Source: Eubacterium_G segne
GTDB taxonomy: Bacteria > Bacillota > Clostridia > Lachnospirales > Lachnospiraceae
DNA: 64,000 nucleotides
Assembly (NCBI RefSeq): GCF_014287775.1
Contig: NZ_JACOOZ010000003.1
Span: 124,001 to 188,000 of the forward strand
Direction of reading: 5' to 3'
Positions 16,373 through 25,782 of this stretch are shown in pieces (the first letter of the stretch is position 1; every line of letters begins with the position of its first letter). Position numbers and translations under genes: made by a program. The notes under the pieces are model-generated. The model did not search any database and was not told where the DNA came from. It saw only the letters and a list, made by a program, of their open reading frames with translations.

Positions 16373-17578
16373 GTGCCAAGAACTAAATCTGCTGGTACTA
16401 AGCCATTACCAGCGAATAAACAAAAAGGTAAAAAAATATGCTCTTGTTGTTCTAAAGAAAAAAAATTAACTGATTTTTATTTATCATATAGTCCAATGTA
16501 TTCTTTAGATAAAAGAGTTCCAGTTTGTAAAGATTGTTGCAAATCTTCTATTCTTAATACAGATGGTACGATAAATTATGATAAGCTAAAAGAACTTTTA
16601 AGAAGCATAGACAAACCTCTCTATATAGACTTAATTATGTCTTCAGAACAAAGTGTTGCAAAAGAAAACAGTTATTTAGAAGATGAAGAGATTCAATATC
16701 ATGGAAAGGAAATATTACAAAAATATTTTACTTTAATTGCCATGAGGCAAGATAGAGCAAAATCATATTCAGATTCAGAAAGAGAGGGATTTCTTCATAA
16801 AAACAATAATAGAAATTCTGATGAAAAGAATAAGATTTTAAACAAATATGGGTTTTTAATAAAAAATGTAGATAAATCTAAGATTGAACAATATGCTCCT
16901 GATTCACAATTATCAGAAACAGTTAGATGGTCAAAAAAAGATAAACAAAATATGAAATACGCTATTTCTATAATTGGTTATGACCCATTTGAAGATGTTG
17001 GATTATCCGAGTCTGATAGAAAATATTGTTTTAATATTTTAGCAGGTTATTGTGATACTGATGGGATTGCTGAAGATGGACATAAAATACAGGGAGTAAT
17101 TGAAATGTCTATGCTATATTGTCAATGTAAAAAGATTACAGAAGCAATGAATATAGAATTATCAAATGATGATGTAGATGACAAAAAGGTGCAAAAACTT
17201 TCTTCCTCTAAATCTACTCTCTTATCTTCTATTGCCACAATTGCAAAAGATAATAATATTGCATCAAACTATAACAAAAATTCAAAACAAGGTCAAAGTT
17301 CGTTATCATCAAAAATGAAAGAAATGGCTGATAATGGTTTTCAAGAAATACAAGTCAACTTATTTGATATAAAAACATCTGAGGCTTTTAAACAAATTGA
17401 CAAAATAAGTAATGAGAATATTGCCAATCAGCTTACATTAGATAATAGTGAGTATTCAGAAATTGTAAAAGAACAACGAGAAACATTAAAAGTTCAAGAA
17501 CAAAAAATTGATGAACTGACTGAAGAAAATAGAAATTTAAAAAATAAAATAATTGACTTAGAGAACAGAAAGAGGTAG
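16373..17578 (+). CDS. probable small terminase-type protein
   Basis: A 401-aa protein starting at GTG behind AAAGGAGGTGTGG. The N-terminal zinc finger (CSCCSKEKKLTDFY...CKDCC, residues 22-57) is typical of recruitment proteins in Clostridial phages. The C-terminus (about 360-401) is a coiled coil. It directly precedes the large terminase with a 5-base gap, which supports a role in DNA recognition for packaging. The sequence is long for a TerS and the fold is not certain. Confidence 0.6.
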   Translation: MPRTKSAGTKPLPANKQKGKKICSCCSKEKKLTDFYLSYSPMYSLDKRVPVCKDCCKSSILNTDGTINYDKLKELLRSIDKPLYIDLIMSSEQSVAKENSYLEDEEIQYHGKEILQKYFTLIAMRQDRAKSYSDSEREGFLHKNNNRNSDEKNKILNKYGFLIKNVDKSKIEQYAPDSQLSETVRWSKKDKQNMKYAISIIGYDPFEDVGLSESDRKYCFNILAGYCDTDGIAEDGHKIQGVIEMSMLYCQCKKITEAMNIELSNDDVDDKKVQKLSSSKSTLLSSIATIAKDNNIASNYNKNSKQGQSSLSSKMKEMADNGFQEIQVNLFDIKTSEAFKQIDKISNENIANQLTLDNSEYSEIVKEQRETLKVQEQKIDELTEENRNLKNKIIDLENRKR

Positions 17579-17583
17579 ATGCT

Positions 17584-19416
17584 ATGGAAATATATATACC
17601 AATATCCTCAAAAGAGCTAAGTCAACGAAAAATTGAAGAATATCAAAAAATGTCAAAAATAATAAATTGGGGGCGTTGTAACCCAGTTAGATTTTGTGAA
17701 ACATTTTTTGGTCTTAAATTGATAGACTATCAGGCTTATTGCTTTATGAGAACATGGGCTGTTCAATATGCTTTATGGGCTGAGTGTCGTGGTGCCGGTA
17801 AGGATACCCTTGCGGCAGCATATTTTATGACACGGTTACTTCTTATCCCTGACTATTCATTATATATAAGTAGTAATACATATGCTCAGTCCGTTGAATC
17901 ATTCAATAAATTGCGTGACATTGCTTTGAAACGTATTCCTTCTTTCGCAAGTGCAACGGACGTATTCGCAAGAGAAGTTGATAAAACTGGTAGCAATAGT
18001 GAAACAGGATTTTTACAAGCACCAACTTGCAAGTTTAGACTATATAATAATTCTAAGATGGAAGCATTATCTTCTAATCTGGAAGCCATTAGAGGTAAGC
18101 GCGGCGCCGTTTGGCTGAATGAAACGGCGTGGAAAACTGCGGAAGAATTAGCGGTTGTAGAAAATTACGCAAACGTTGACACAAGCTTCTCTACATCTAC
18201 TGAAAAGGTTCAGTATTACAAACCTCAACAAATGCCACTTCAAATTTTATATACATCTTCTGTCGGAGATGTAACATACCCATTCTTTGATAAATACAAG
18301 ACATTCTATAAAAAGATGCTCGTTGGGAATAGTAATTATTTTTGTTTTGATATGAATGCTTATGATATTTTATATCACTCTTCTATTGATGGCGAACCAA
18401 TCAAATCTCATTTGACAGAAGATCAGATTAAAAAAGCAATTGAGGAAGATCCTGATAATGCGGATGTTGAATTATTTAATAAATTCAGAAAAGGTGGCGG
18501 TCATAATGCTGTTGTAACTATGGATGAGTTAATTCGGAATTCGTCAAATAGAAAACCTCTATTATACAATGATACTGGAAAGAAAAAGTTTGTTTTCACA
18601 TATGATCCAGCAAGAAATTTTGATGGAAGTGTTCTTAGTATTTTCGAAGTAATAGATGACAAAGAAGTTGGGTACAAATTAAGATTTGTAAATTGTGTAT
18701 CAATGGTTGACACAAATTCTAAAAATAAAACTCCTCTTCCAATGCCTGCTCAGTTAGAGATTATTAAAGATTTGATGATTAAGTATAACGGTGAACGTTC
18801 TGCTGAATGGGAAAATATCGAATTTTACATTGATGCTGGGTCAGGAGGTGGCGGCATATCCGCAGTTGCAGATCAACTTATGGAAGATTGGGTAGATAAA
18901 TTTGGTAAAAAACATAGGGGAATTATTGATCCAAACCATAAACAATATGAAACTGCCAGGAAAAAATATACAAATGCTATGCCTATTGTTCATTTAGTAG
19001 ATCCACAAGGATATAAAAAGATAATGTATGACGCTGTTTCAAAAATGGTTAAATTGAATCTTATTGAATTTGCTAATTATGATAAAAAAGATTATATCTT
19101 ATTGCCTAATAAAGATGGCAGTTTTGATAAAGTAGATTTAACTCAAGAAGAACAAATTGCTTTGGCAAATATGGAAATTGCTAAATTACAATTATCATAT
19201 ATGTGTAGATACGACACATCTAATGGTGGAGTTACGTATGAATTGGCAAAGGATAAGAAAAATTTTCATGACGATGCAGCTTATACTCTTGCAGAAGGAG
19301 CATATGCATTAGCAATTTTAAGACGTGAAGACTTATTGAAGAAACCTAAGAGAGATTCATCTTTTGATCCATCACAATTTGTAATGGCACGTCAACCACA
19401 AATTAGAAAAATATAA
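17584..19416 (+). CDS. terL: terminase large subunit
   Basis: A 610-aa packaging motor. The ATPase part has Walker A AECRGAGKDT (66-75) and Walker B AVWLNE (E180). The RNase H-like nuclease part has acidic residues D341 (YDPARNFDGS), D417 (FYIDAGSGGGG) and D563/D564 (FHDDAAY). It packages phage DNA into the prohead through the portal. It is the first gene of the head module with the portal downstream. No frameshift is seen. Confidence 0.92.
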   Translation: MEIYIPISSKELSQRKIEEYQKMSKIINWGRCNPVRFCETFFGLKLIDYQAYCFMRTWAVQYALWAECRGAGKDTLAAAYFMTRLLLIPDYSLYISSNTYAQSVESFNKLRDIALKRIPSFASATDVFAREVDKTGSNSETGFLQAPTCKFRLYNNSKMEALSSNLEAIRGKRGAVWLNETAWKTAEELAVVENYANVDTSFSTSTEKVQYYKPQQMPLQILYTSSVGDVTYPFFDKYKTFYKKMLVGNSNYFCFDMNAYDILYHSSIDGEPIKSHLTEDQIKKAIEEDPDNADVELFNKFRKGGGHNAVVTMDELIRNSSNRKPLLYNDTGKKKFVFTYDPARNFDGSVLSIFEVIDDKEVGYKLRFVNCVSMVDTNSKNKTPLPMPAQLEIIKDLMIKYNGERSAEWENIEFYIDAGSGGGGISAVADQLMEDWVDKFGKKHRGIIDPNHKQYETARKKYTNAMPIVHLVDPQGYKKIMYDAVSKMVKLNLIEFANYDKKDYILLPNKDGSFDKVDLTQEEQIALANMEIAKLQLSYMCRYDTSNGGVTYELAKDKKNFHDDAAYTLAEGAYALAILRREDLLKKPKRDSSFDPSQFVMARQPQIRKI

Positions 19417-19426
19417 GGAAAGGTAG

Positions 19427-20947
19427 GTGGCAAATACGGAAGTAAAAGATTTAACTGAAGAGGAACGTGAAAAAGTAATGACGCAATATACACAACTACT
19501 CTTTGCAAACTTGAAAAAAAATATTGTACAAGACTTAATAAATGATCGTAATGAAAGCGTTATTTATAAAAAATACAAAAAAGAAGAAATTGTAAAAATG
19601 CTTGAAAGTCCACAGAGAAACGAAGATAAAATTCGTGAACTTAGTAATTTTATATATCTTGTTTCAAGCCATTATCGAAGACTTGTAGACTACTATTCTA
19701 CTATCCTTCTTTATAACTATTTAGTTGTTCCAATAAAAATTTCTACAAAAAAACCCAATAAAACAAAGTATAAAGAAAGTTATTATTATACTATTAATGA
19801 GTGCGAAAAATATAATCTTCGTCACGAATCAACAAAAGCTATTAAAATTGCTATTCGTGATGGAGTGTATTATGGTATTCCTTATGAAACAGAAGATTCA
19901 TTTTACATTAAACCTTTTGATGCCAAATATGCAAGAATTTCTACTATCGAGGACGGTGCATTTAAATTTTCTGTTGATTTAAATTATTTTAATGGCAAAA
20001 CATATTTATTGCCTATGTATGGAATTGATTTTCAAATTGCTTATGAAAAATATAAAGGAAATAGAGATAAGGGACTTAAAGGCGATAAAACCAAACGATG
20101 GTATGAACCTCCAAACGGCATTTGTATTAAAGTGGACGAATCTGATCCCATTTATTCTCTTCCACTATTCTGTGGATTACTCCTCGACATATTATCTATT
20201 GAAGATTATAAAATGCTTCAAAAATCAAAAGCAGAAAATGATAATTATAAAGTATTATCAGCAAAAATGGAAACTGATGAAGATGGTGTTCCGAAAATGG
20301 ATTTTCCTACTGCTCAAAAATATTATGGGCAGATGGCACAAAACTTACCATTAGGTATAGGTTTGTTGATGAGTCCTTTTGATATGTCAGATTATTCTTT
20401 CCAGACTTCTACTGCTTCTGAAAGAAACAATGTTACGGAGTCGATTAATACGTTTTGGCAAGGTGCAGGAACATCGCCTGCATTATTCGGCGGAGGAAAT
20501 ATTTCTTCTTCCGGTGCTATAACGTTGGCAGTTAAACCAGATGAAGCTATTGCTTTTTCATTGTTGCAACAGATAGAAAGATTTTTTAATAAGAAATTAA
20601 AATTAATGAATCTTCCTTATTCATTTAAAATACAGTTTTTAAATCAGTCCATTTTTAATTCTGATGAAATCGCAAACAGAATTTCTAAGGCTGCTGATAA
20701 AGGTATGCCAGTAAAAATGAAATATAGTTCTGTATTAGGATTATCGCCTAGCGATACTCTTGGTCTTACATATCTAGAAGAGGATATTCTTGAATTGTCT
20801 AATAAAGTTTGGAAAAACACTTTGATTTCATCAAATACTCAAAGTGTTTCTAATGACGAAGGTGGTAGACCTACTAATTCTGAACAAGGAAAAACGCTTG
20901 ACGATACGGGACAACAGACGGTTGATAATGATGGAAATGACAGGTAG
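19427..20947 (+). CDS. portal protein
   Basis: A 506-aa protein starting at GTG behind AAGGAAAGG. The position directly after TerL, the length and the composition fit a portal: an alpha/beta wing region, a long helical crown, and the AERNNVTESINTFWQGAGTSPALFGGGNISSSGAITLAVKPDEA segment typical of Clostridial-phage portals, followed by a polar C-terminal tail. It forms the dodecameric DNA channel at the head vertex. Confidence 0.85.
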   Translation: MANTEVKDLTEEEREKVMTQYTQLLFANLKKNIVQDLINDRNESVIYKKYKKEEIVKMLESPQRNEDKIRELSNFIYLVSSHYRRLVDYYSTILLYNYLVVPIKISTKKPNKTKYKESYYYTINECEKYNLRHESTKAIKIAIRDGVYYGIPYETEDSFYIKPFDAKYARISTIEDGAFKFSVDLNYFNGKTYLLPMYGIDFQIAYEKYKGNRDKGLKGDKTKRWYEPPNGICIKVDESDPIYSLPLFCGLLLDILSIEDYKMLQKSKAENDNYKVLSAKMETDEDGVPKMDFPTAQKYYGQMAQNLPLGIGLLMSPFDMSDYSFQTSTASERNNVTESINTFWQGAGTSPALFGGGNISSSGAITLAVKPDEAIAFSLLQQIERFFNKKLKLMNLPYSFKIQFLNQSIFNSDEIANRISKAADKGMPVKMKYSSVLGLSPSDTLGLTYLEEDILELSNKVWKNTLISSNTQSVSNDEGGRPTNSEQGKTLDDTGQQTVDNDGNDR

Positions 20948-20960
20948 GTGGATTTGTGGA

Positions 20961-21155
20961 ATGGAAAATAATTTAATAAAGTTGTTTGATCCATTAAAAG
21001 CTAAAATGTTAGCAGATAATGGATTTGAATATATGTTAGAGGACATAGGTGGTAAAAAAGCCTATGTCTTTTGTGTTTCAGAAGAACTTTTGTCCTTTTC
21101 TCAGAAGTGCTTTGAAAAGAACAGTTTCTTTTTAGACAACACCTTACGATTCTGA
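20961..21155 (+). CDS. small hypothetical protein between portal and protease
   Basis: A 64-aa protein (MENNLIKLFDPLKAKMLADNGFEYM...). ATG 20961 follows GGTAGGTGGATTTGTGG closely after the portal stop. The sequence pattern 'xxxKAxxLxxxGFxYxxxxxGxKxVYxF...ELLxxL' occurs in small Clostridial phage proteins at the same place. Function unknown. Confidence 0.65.
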   Translation: MENNLIKLFDPLKAKMLADNGFEYMLEDIGGKKAYVFCVSEELLSFSQKCFEKNSFFLDNTLRF

Positions 21156-21177
21156 GGAAAGGAGGTAACAACATTTT

Positions 21178-22719
21178 ATGGAAAAGGAAAAAATGTCATT
21201 ATTATTCAAATCAAAATTTAAATGTTTTGAAAAATTGAATGATAATTTTTTAAAAGCAAAATGCTATGTGCTTGCACTGGGAAAGAATATAAATAGATCA
21301 CATTTTAGTAAAGAAAATGTAGACAGGGCATATTCATCACTTTTCTATGTTCCTGTAGTCGGACATTTGATGTGCGATGAAAATGGGAATCATTATCTCG
21401 GTGGGCATGATGTTAAATTGGACTTAGAAACATTAACTATAAAAAGTGTTTGTGTCCCATTTGGAGTTGCTATTCCATCAGAAGAACCAGTTTATGAAGA
21501 TGTAACTGAAGAAGATGGAACTGTTTCAACATATTTGGTCAGTGATGTGATTCTTTGGATAGGTAGATATCCAGAATTAGCTGAGGCAATATATGACGAA
21601 TCAACGTATTTTGGTCAAAGTATGGAAATACTGTATTCAAAATCAGAACCATTAAAAGATGATAATAAATATACAGATATTATTGATTTTTCTTTTGATG
21701 CATTATGTCTATTAAACAAATCTGATGATCCTAAATTTAATATTCAACCATGTTTTCCAAGTGCGTCCGTAAAACCTTTAAATTATTCAATTGATAAAGA
21801 TGAATTTTCACAGCTTATGGAAGAAATGAAATCTCAATTGAATTTTTGTTTGAATAAAAATGACACAGAACAAGGAGGAAAAATTTTGGAAGAAAAAAAT
21901 GCAATTCTTCAGAAGTATGGAAAGTCTGTTGAGGACTTAGATTTTTCTATTGATGATTTATCAGTTGAAGAGTTTGAGAAAAAGATGGACGAGCTTTTTG
22001 GAGAGAAAAATGAACCTGTAGCTTTTTCTGCTACATATAATCAGAAACGAGAGGCATTAAGAAATGCTTTAGATCCAATTATTGTAAAAGATGCAGAGGG
22101 AAATTATGTTGAGGAAACACATTTCTACGTGTCCGATTTCGATGATGAATATGTCTATGTAGAGGTAGATCATTGGAACGCAACCGGTGATTACACATGT
22201 AAGTATGGTAGAAAATCTTACACATTTGACGAGACAACACTAACTGCTACTATTTCTGATGAATTTGAGGAAATGGTAAAAGTATGGCTCACACTTAATG
22301 AAAAAGAAAAACTTGATACTGATAGAGCAAATTACGAATCTATTTCTACTGAATTTGATGCTTACAAATCTGAACACTCATATACCAATTCTGAATATGA
22401 GACTCTCAAAGAATTTGAAGAAAAAGTAAATAAAGAAAAACGTAAAGCAGATGAAAATTCTGTATTTGCGGAATATGAAAATGAAATTGGAGATACACCG
22501 GAATTTTCTGAGTTAAAAGAAAAGGCAAGTGAATTTTCAATTGAAGAATTAAAAAAGGAATGTTTATGTATCGTTGGTCTTTATGCAAGAGCAAATAAGT
22601 CTAACGAAACTAAAGTTGAGAAACCAAAGGAAATTAAATTTTCAGTAGAAACACCATCTAATGACGATGAAAATGAAAAACCTTACGGTGGCTTAATGGA
22701 AAAATATCTTAACAAATAA
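21178..22719 (+). CDS. probable head maturation protease/scaffold protein
   Basis: A 513-aa protein between portal and capsid. The N-terminal about 200 residues are globular with strands and Ser/His residues (GHLMCDENGNHYLGGHD..., STYFGQSMEIL). The middle and C-terminal parts are highly charged and coiled-coil-like (about 370-490), as in protease-scaffold fusions that are cut away during capsid maturation. A catalytic triad cannot be fixed by eye. RBS AAAGGAGGTAACAAC supports ATG 21178; ATG 21193 is also possible. Confidence 0.6.
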   Translation: MEKEKMSLLFKSKFKCFEKLNDNFLKAKCYVLALGKNINRSHFSKENVDRAYSSLFYVPVVGHLMCDENGNHYLGGHDVKLDLETLTIKSVCVPFGVAIPSEEPVYEDVTEEDGTVSTYLVSDVILWIGRYPELAEAIYDESTYFGQSMEILYSKSEPLKDDNKYTDIIDFSFDALCLLNKSDDPKFNIQPCFPSASVKPLNYSIDKDEFSQLMEEMKSQLNFCLNKNDTEQGGKILEEKNAILQKYGKSVEDLDFSIDDLSVEEFEKKMDELFGEKNEPVAFSATYNQKREALRNALDPIIVKDAEGNYVEETHFYVSDFDDEYVYVEVDHWNATGDYTCKYGRKSYTFDETTLTATISDEFEEMVKVWLTLNEKEKLDTDRANYESISTEFDAYKSEHSYTNSEYETLKEFEEKVNKEKRKADENSVFAEYENEIGDTPEFSELKEKASEFSIEELKKECLCIVGLYARANKSNETKVEKPKEIKFSVETPSNDDENEKPYGGLMEKYLNK

Positions 22720-22747
22720 AAGTTTATGAAAGTGAGGAAATTTAATT

Positions 22748-23242
22748 ATGGCAAAAGCAATGATCAGATTAGATAATGTGCAGTTTACTCATGATGGTTC
22801 TCTTATAAAGAGTGCTAAATATATGGGAAGTGGTGATACTGCTACTGCAATTGAAAACGCCAATTTTGTTGAAATTGGTGGACTTATGGATGGAGAGAGA
22901 GAAATTCATAAGGCTACAACTCCAACAGCAGAAAGTACATATTTTGGTGTTGTTTGTACACCAGAAGTCGAATATGAGGAAAGAGGCTACCACGGTTTAG
23001 ACACTTTTGAAAATAAAGCCGGTGAACCTATTCGTGTAGGAATTCTTTCTAAGGGTGATATTTTCTCTGTTACTAAAGAAGCTCTTGATACAGTTCCTAC
23101 TGTTGAGAAGCTTGTTGAATTACAGGCAGGCACAAAAGGCAAGGTTGTAGATACTCCTACTGCCAAATCAACACAGGTTGGTAAGGTAATCGAAGTTGAA
23201 GTATCAGGAAGATTTACATGGTATGTAATTGAGGTTCAGTAA
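22748..23242 (+). CDS. probable capsid decoration or head-fibre-like protein
   Basis: A 164-aa, beta-rich, acidic protein (GSLIKSAKYMGSGDTATAIENANFVEIGGLMDGEREIHKATTPTA...) immediately before the major capsid gene and with an equally strong RBS (AAAGTGAGGAAA). Small beta proteins in this position usually decorate the capsid. The assignment is from position and composition only. Confidence 0.5.
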   Translation: MAKAMIRLDNVQFTHDGSLIKSAKYMGSGDTATAIENANFVEIGGLMDGEREIHKATTPTAESTYFGVVCTPEVEYEERGYHGLDTFENKAGEPIRVGILSKGDIFSVTKEALDTVPTVEKLVELQAGTKGKVVDTPTAKSTQVGKVIEVEVSGRFTWYVIEVQ

Positions 23243-23290
23243 TTACGACAATTCAAATTTTAAAATATAGAAAGTGAGGAAAATAATATT

Positions 23291-24292
23291 ATGGCAGACG
23301 CAAATTTAATAAAATTAGCCGTAGATTCATATAAGGGACATATTGCTGGAAATTATTCTACAGAAGATTCTATGGAAGTATTAAGAAAAGCACTTATAGA
23401 AGCCAATGGTGGCTCTACTACATTAGATTTTAGAGCAATTAGAGATGGAAAATGCAATGGTCTTTTCTCTATTGTAGAACAGATTATTAACAAAACTGTT
23501 ATCGAAGGACTTCCTGAGAGTTGTCCTCTTTTTAATTATGTAGAATGGAGAAACCTTAAAGAAGGAGATTCAAATATTTTTGAACTTCGTGATAATGGTG
23601 TATTTGTAGTATCAGATATTGCACAGGGTACACAGGGGCTTCGTAGACAGAGATTGACAGGTGGTGAAGAAATCACTGTTAAAACACAGTTAAAGGGTGT
23701 TAAAATTTACGAAGAACTTCGTAGAGTTCTTGCAGGTCGTGTTGATTTCAACGATTTAATTGACAAGGTATCTGAATCTTTTCAGAAGAAGATGAGAAAT
23801 GATATGTATGATGCTGTTGTAAGTGCATTTGCTGGACTTGCTGCCCCTTATTCAAATGGAACCGCTGGTTCTTTTGACGAAGGAAAACTTACAACTATCA
23901 TTGATCATGTTGAAGCAGCAACTGGTAAAAAGGCTGTTGTTATTGGTTCTAAGCAGGCTGTAAGAAAGATTACAGGTGTTAAGGGTGCAGATGCTAATAC
24001 TGCAAAAGAGGAGCTTTTCTCAATGGGATATTATGGACATTTTTATACAACACCTATTATTGTAATGGAAAATGCTCATAAAGTAGGTTCTACTGATTTT
24101 ATTCTTGGAAATGATCTTTATATTGTAACTGGCGATGACAAGTTTATCAAAGGTGTAATCGAGGGGGATACTCTCATCATTGATGGAAAGGCAATTGATA
24201 ATGCCGATTTATCACAGGAATATCTTATGGCTGAAGCTTGGGGCTTAAAAGCAGTTATCTCAGAACAGATGGGTATTTATAAATTATCATAA
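23291..24292 (+). CDS. major capsid protein (HK97-like)
   Basis: A 333-aa protein of the length and order expected for an HK97-fold capsid subunit: N-arm helix, central E-loop-like region (SDIAQGTQGLRRQRLTGGEEITVKTQLKGVKIYEELRRVLAG), P-domain helix (LIDKVSESFQKKMRNDMYDAVVSAF) and A-domain strands (KKAVVIGSKQAVRKITG...TPIIVMENAHKVGSTDFILGNDLYIVTGDDKFIKG). It is followed by a strong terminator-like hairpin (24301-24334), a common arrangement for the most expressed late gene. Confidence 0.85.
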   Translation: MADANLIKLAVDSYKGHIAGNYSTEDSMEVLRKALIEANGGSTTLDFRAIRDGKCNGLFSIVEQIINKTVIEGLPESCPLFNYVEWRNLKEGDSNIFELRDNGVFVVSDIAQGTQGLRRQRLTGGEEITVKTQLKGVKIYEELRRVLAGRVDFNDLIDKVSESFQKKMRNDMYDAVVSAFAGLAAPYSNGTAGSFDEGKLTTIIDHVEAATGKKAVVIGSKQAVRKITGVKGADANTAKEELFSMGYYGHFYTTPIIVMENAHKVGSTDFILGNDLYIVTGDDKFIKGVIEGDTLIIDGKAIDNADLSQEYLMAEAWGLKAVISEQMGIYKLS

Positions 24293-24300
24293 TTAATATT

Positions 24301-24334
24301 AGGAGAAGATACTTGTGGTCTTCTCCTATTTTTG
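24301..24334 (+). terminator. terminator-like hairpin after the capsid gene
   Basis: AGGAGAAGA (24301-24309) pairs with TCTTCTCCT (24319-24327) and is followed by ATTTTTG. It is partial termination or a 3' RNA stabiliser, since late genes continue. Confidence 0.75.
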
Positions 24335-24353
24335 AATAAAAGGAGGTTTTGTT

Positions 24354-25007
24354 GTGGCTTATACTAAAGAACAACGACAAAAGAAAGAAGCTGAAAAGGA
24401 AGCTAAGTTAAAGGCTGAAATTGAGGCTAAGATTCGTGCAGAATATGAAGAAAAATTTAAAATGGAATCTGTTAATAATTCTAAAGTTAACACAGATGAT
24501 AAAAAGATAGAAAATACAACCAGTGTTGCAAAAAGAATTCAAAAAGCAATAAGAATTCCACTTGATACTATTGTCCCTGTCGTATGCAATACAGTTGGTG
24601 GTGCAATATATGTATCTAAAAAAATTATGGGATATCAGATTGAGTGGGATGATATTGGCTCAGTTGAATATATGGAATTAGGAGAACTTGCTTCTATGAG
24701 AAACACTGATAGAAGATTTTTTGAAGATAATTGGATTGTATTGGAAGATACCGAAGAATATACGGCTATGCAGTTATATGATTTTTTAAAGGTATCCAAA
24801 TATTATAAAAATGTTTTTACCCCTGAAAACATAGATGAAATTTTTACTTATTCAAAAGATAAAATAATCAAAACCATTTCTACTCTATCTAAGGGGTTAA
24901 AAGAAACTATTGCGGCTAGAGCAAGACAGAAACTTGATGAAGATACATTAGATAAAAATATTATTGATACTCTTGAAACCGCATTAAATATTCAGTTTTC
25001 ACTTTAA
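24354..25007 (+). CDS. hypothetical head protein with charged N-terminal helix
   Basis: A 217-aa protein starting at GTG after AAAGGAGGTTTTGTT. Residues 4-40 form a Lys/Glu-rich helix (EQRQKKEAEKEAKLKAEIEAKIRAEYEE). The rest is globular with a conserved-looking core (IRIPLDTIVPVVCNTVGGAIYVSKKIMGYQIEWDDIGSVEYMELGEL). It lies between capsid and connector genes. Family not recognised; a head-completion or accessory role is likely by position. Confidence 0.6.
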   Translation: MAYTKEQRQKKEAEKEAKLKAEIEAKIRAEYEEKFKMESVNNSKVNTDDKKIENTTSVAKRIQKAIRIPLDTIVPVVCNTVGGAIYVSKKIMGYQIEWDDIGSVEYMELGELASMRNTDRRFFEDNWIVLEDTEEYTAMQLYDFLKVSKYYKNVFTPENIDEIFTYSKDKIIKTISTLSKGLKETIAARARQKLDEDTLDKNIIDTLETALNIQFSL

Positions 25008-25021
25008 AAAAGGAGAATAAA

Positions 25022-25453
25022 ATGGCGACAACATATAATGAAATATTTGCCTCTTTTAAAGATGATATTACGGATACTGATTTGATATTATTATCAAAAG
25101 ATTTACAGGACGAGACTTTAGTTTCACTGTTAAATAAAGCTATAACAAAATGTGAAAGAATTTGTGATATAAATATGTCCAGAGATGATGTTGTACAAAC
25201 TTTTGAGGAAGATATTCCTAATGATGTTATAGATATTATTGTAGAGTGGATGACTGTATTTTGGTTAAAGCCTTATTTGAATAATATGGAAAATTTAAGA
25301 AATGCTTTAAATACAAAAGATTTCACCTCCTTTTCTCCTGCTAATTTATTAGAAAAAATTAGTAATAGGTATGAATTAGCTCGTAAGCACGCAAGAAGTT
25401 TAACAAACGAGTATTCATTTATTTATGCTGATATGTCGGGGTTGAAAACTTGA
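25022..25453 (+). CDS. probable head-tail connector protein
   Basis: A 143-aa mostly helical protein in the usual place of the adaptor (gp6/gp15-like) gene: 'ISKDLQDETLVSLLNKAITKCERICDINMSRDD' resembles the first helices of that fold. RBS AAAAGGAGAATAAA. The next gene overlaps its end by 4 bases. Confidence 0.55.
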   Translation: MATTYNEIFASFKDDITDTDLILLSKDLQDETLVSLLNKAITKCERICDINMSRDDVVQTFEEDIPNDVIDIIVEWMTVFWLKPYLNNMENLRNALNTKDFTSFSPANLLEKISNRYELARKHARSLTNEYSFIYADMSGLKT

Positions 25454-25779
25454 TTGAAGTTAAATATGGGCTTATACCAAAGGAAAGTTTCTGTAACTAT
25501 TTTAGATTTCTTATTAACAGAACTTATAAAATACTACCTCTTAAAGAGGAGAATTCAGAAACTTTAAATTCTTATCTCGAAAGTTTTTTGCGTGAACTTA
25601 TCGGAAATAAAGAGTTGGTTACAGTTCTAATTAATGAGCCTCGTTTTATAACTGTATTAAATACTATTCAGTATCTCATATCAGAGGACTATTCTATAGA
25701 AACATGTAAAAGTGAAGTATTCAAATGCATTCACATCTTAGAAGAAATTAACGCCCGTTATTTTAAAGGTGGTGATTGA
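25450..25779 (+). CDS. hypothetical helical neck protein
   Basis: A 109-aa protein starting at TTG within the upstream stop region (GGGGTTGAAAACTTG), so translationally coupled. It is all-helical, with no family recognised. The place in the order suggests a neck or connector component. Confidence 0.55.
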   Translation: MIEVKYGLIPKESFCNYFRFLINRTYKILPLKEENSETLNSYLESFLRELIGNKELVTVLINEPRFITVLNTIQYLISEDYSIETCKSEVFKCIHILEEINARYFKGGD

Positions 25780-25782
25780 TAA

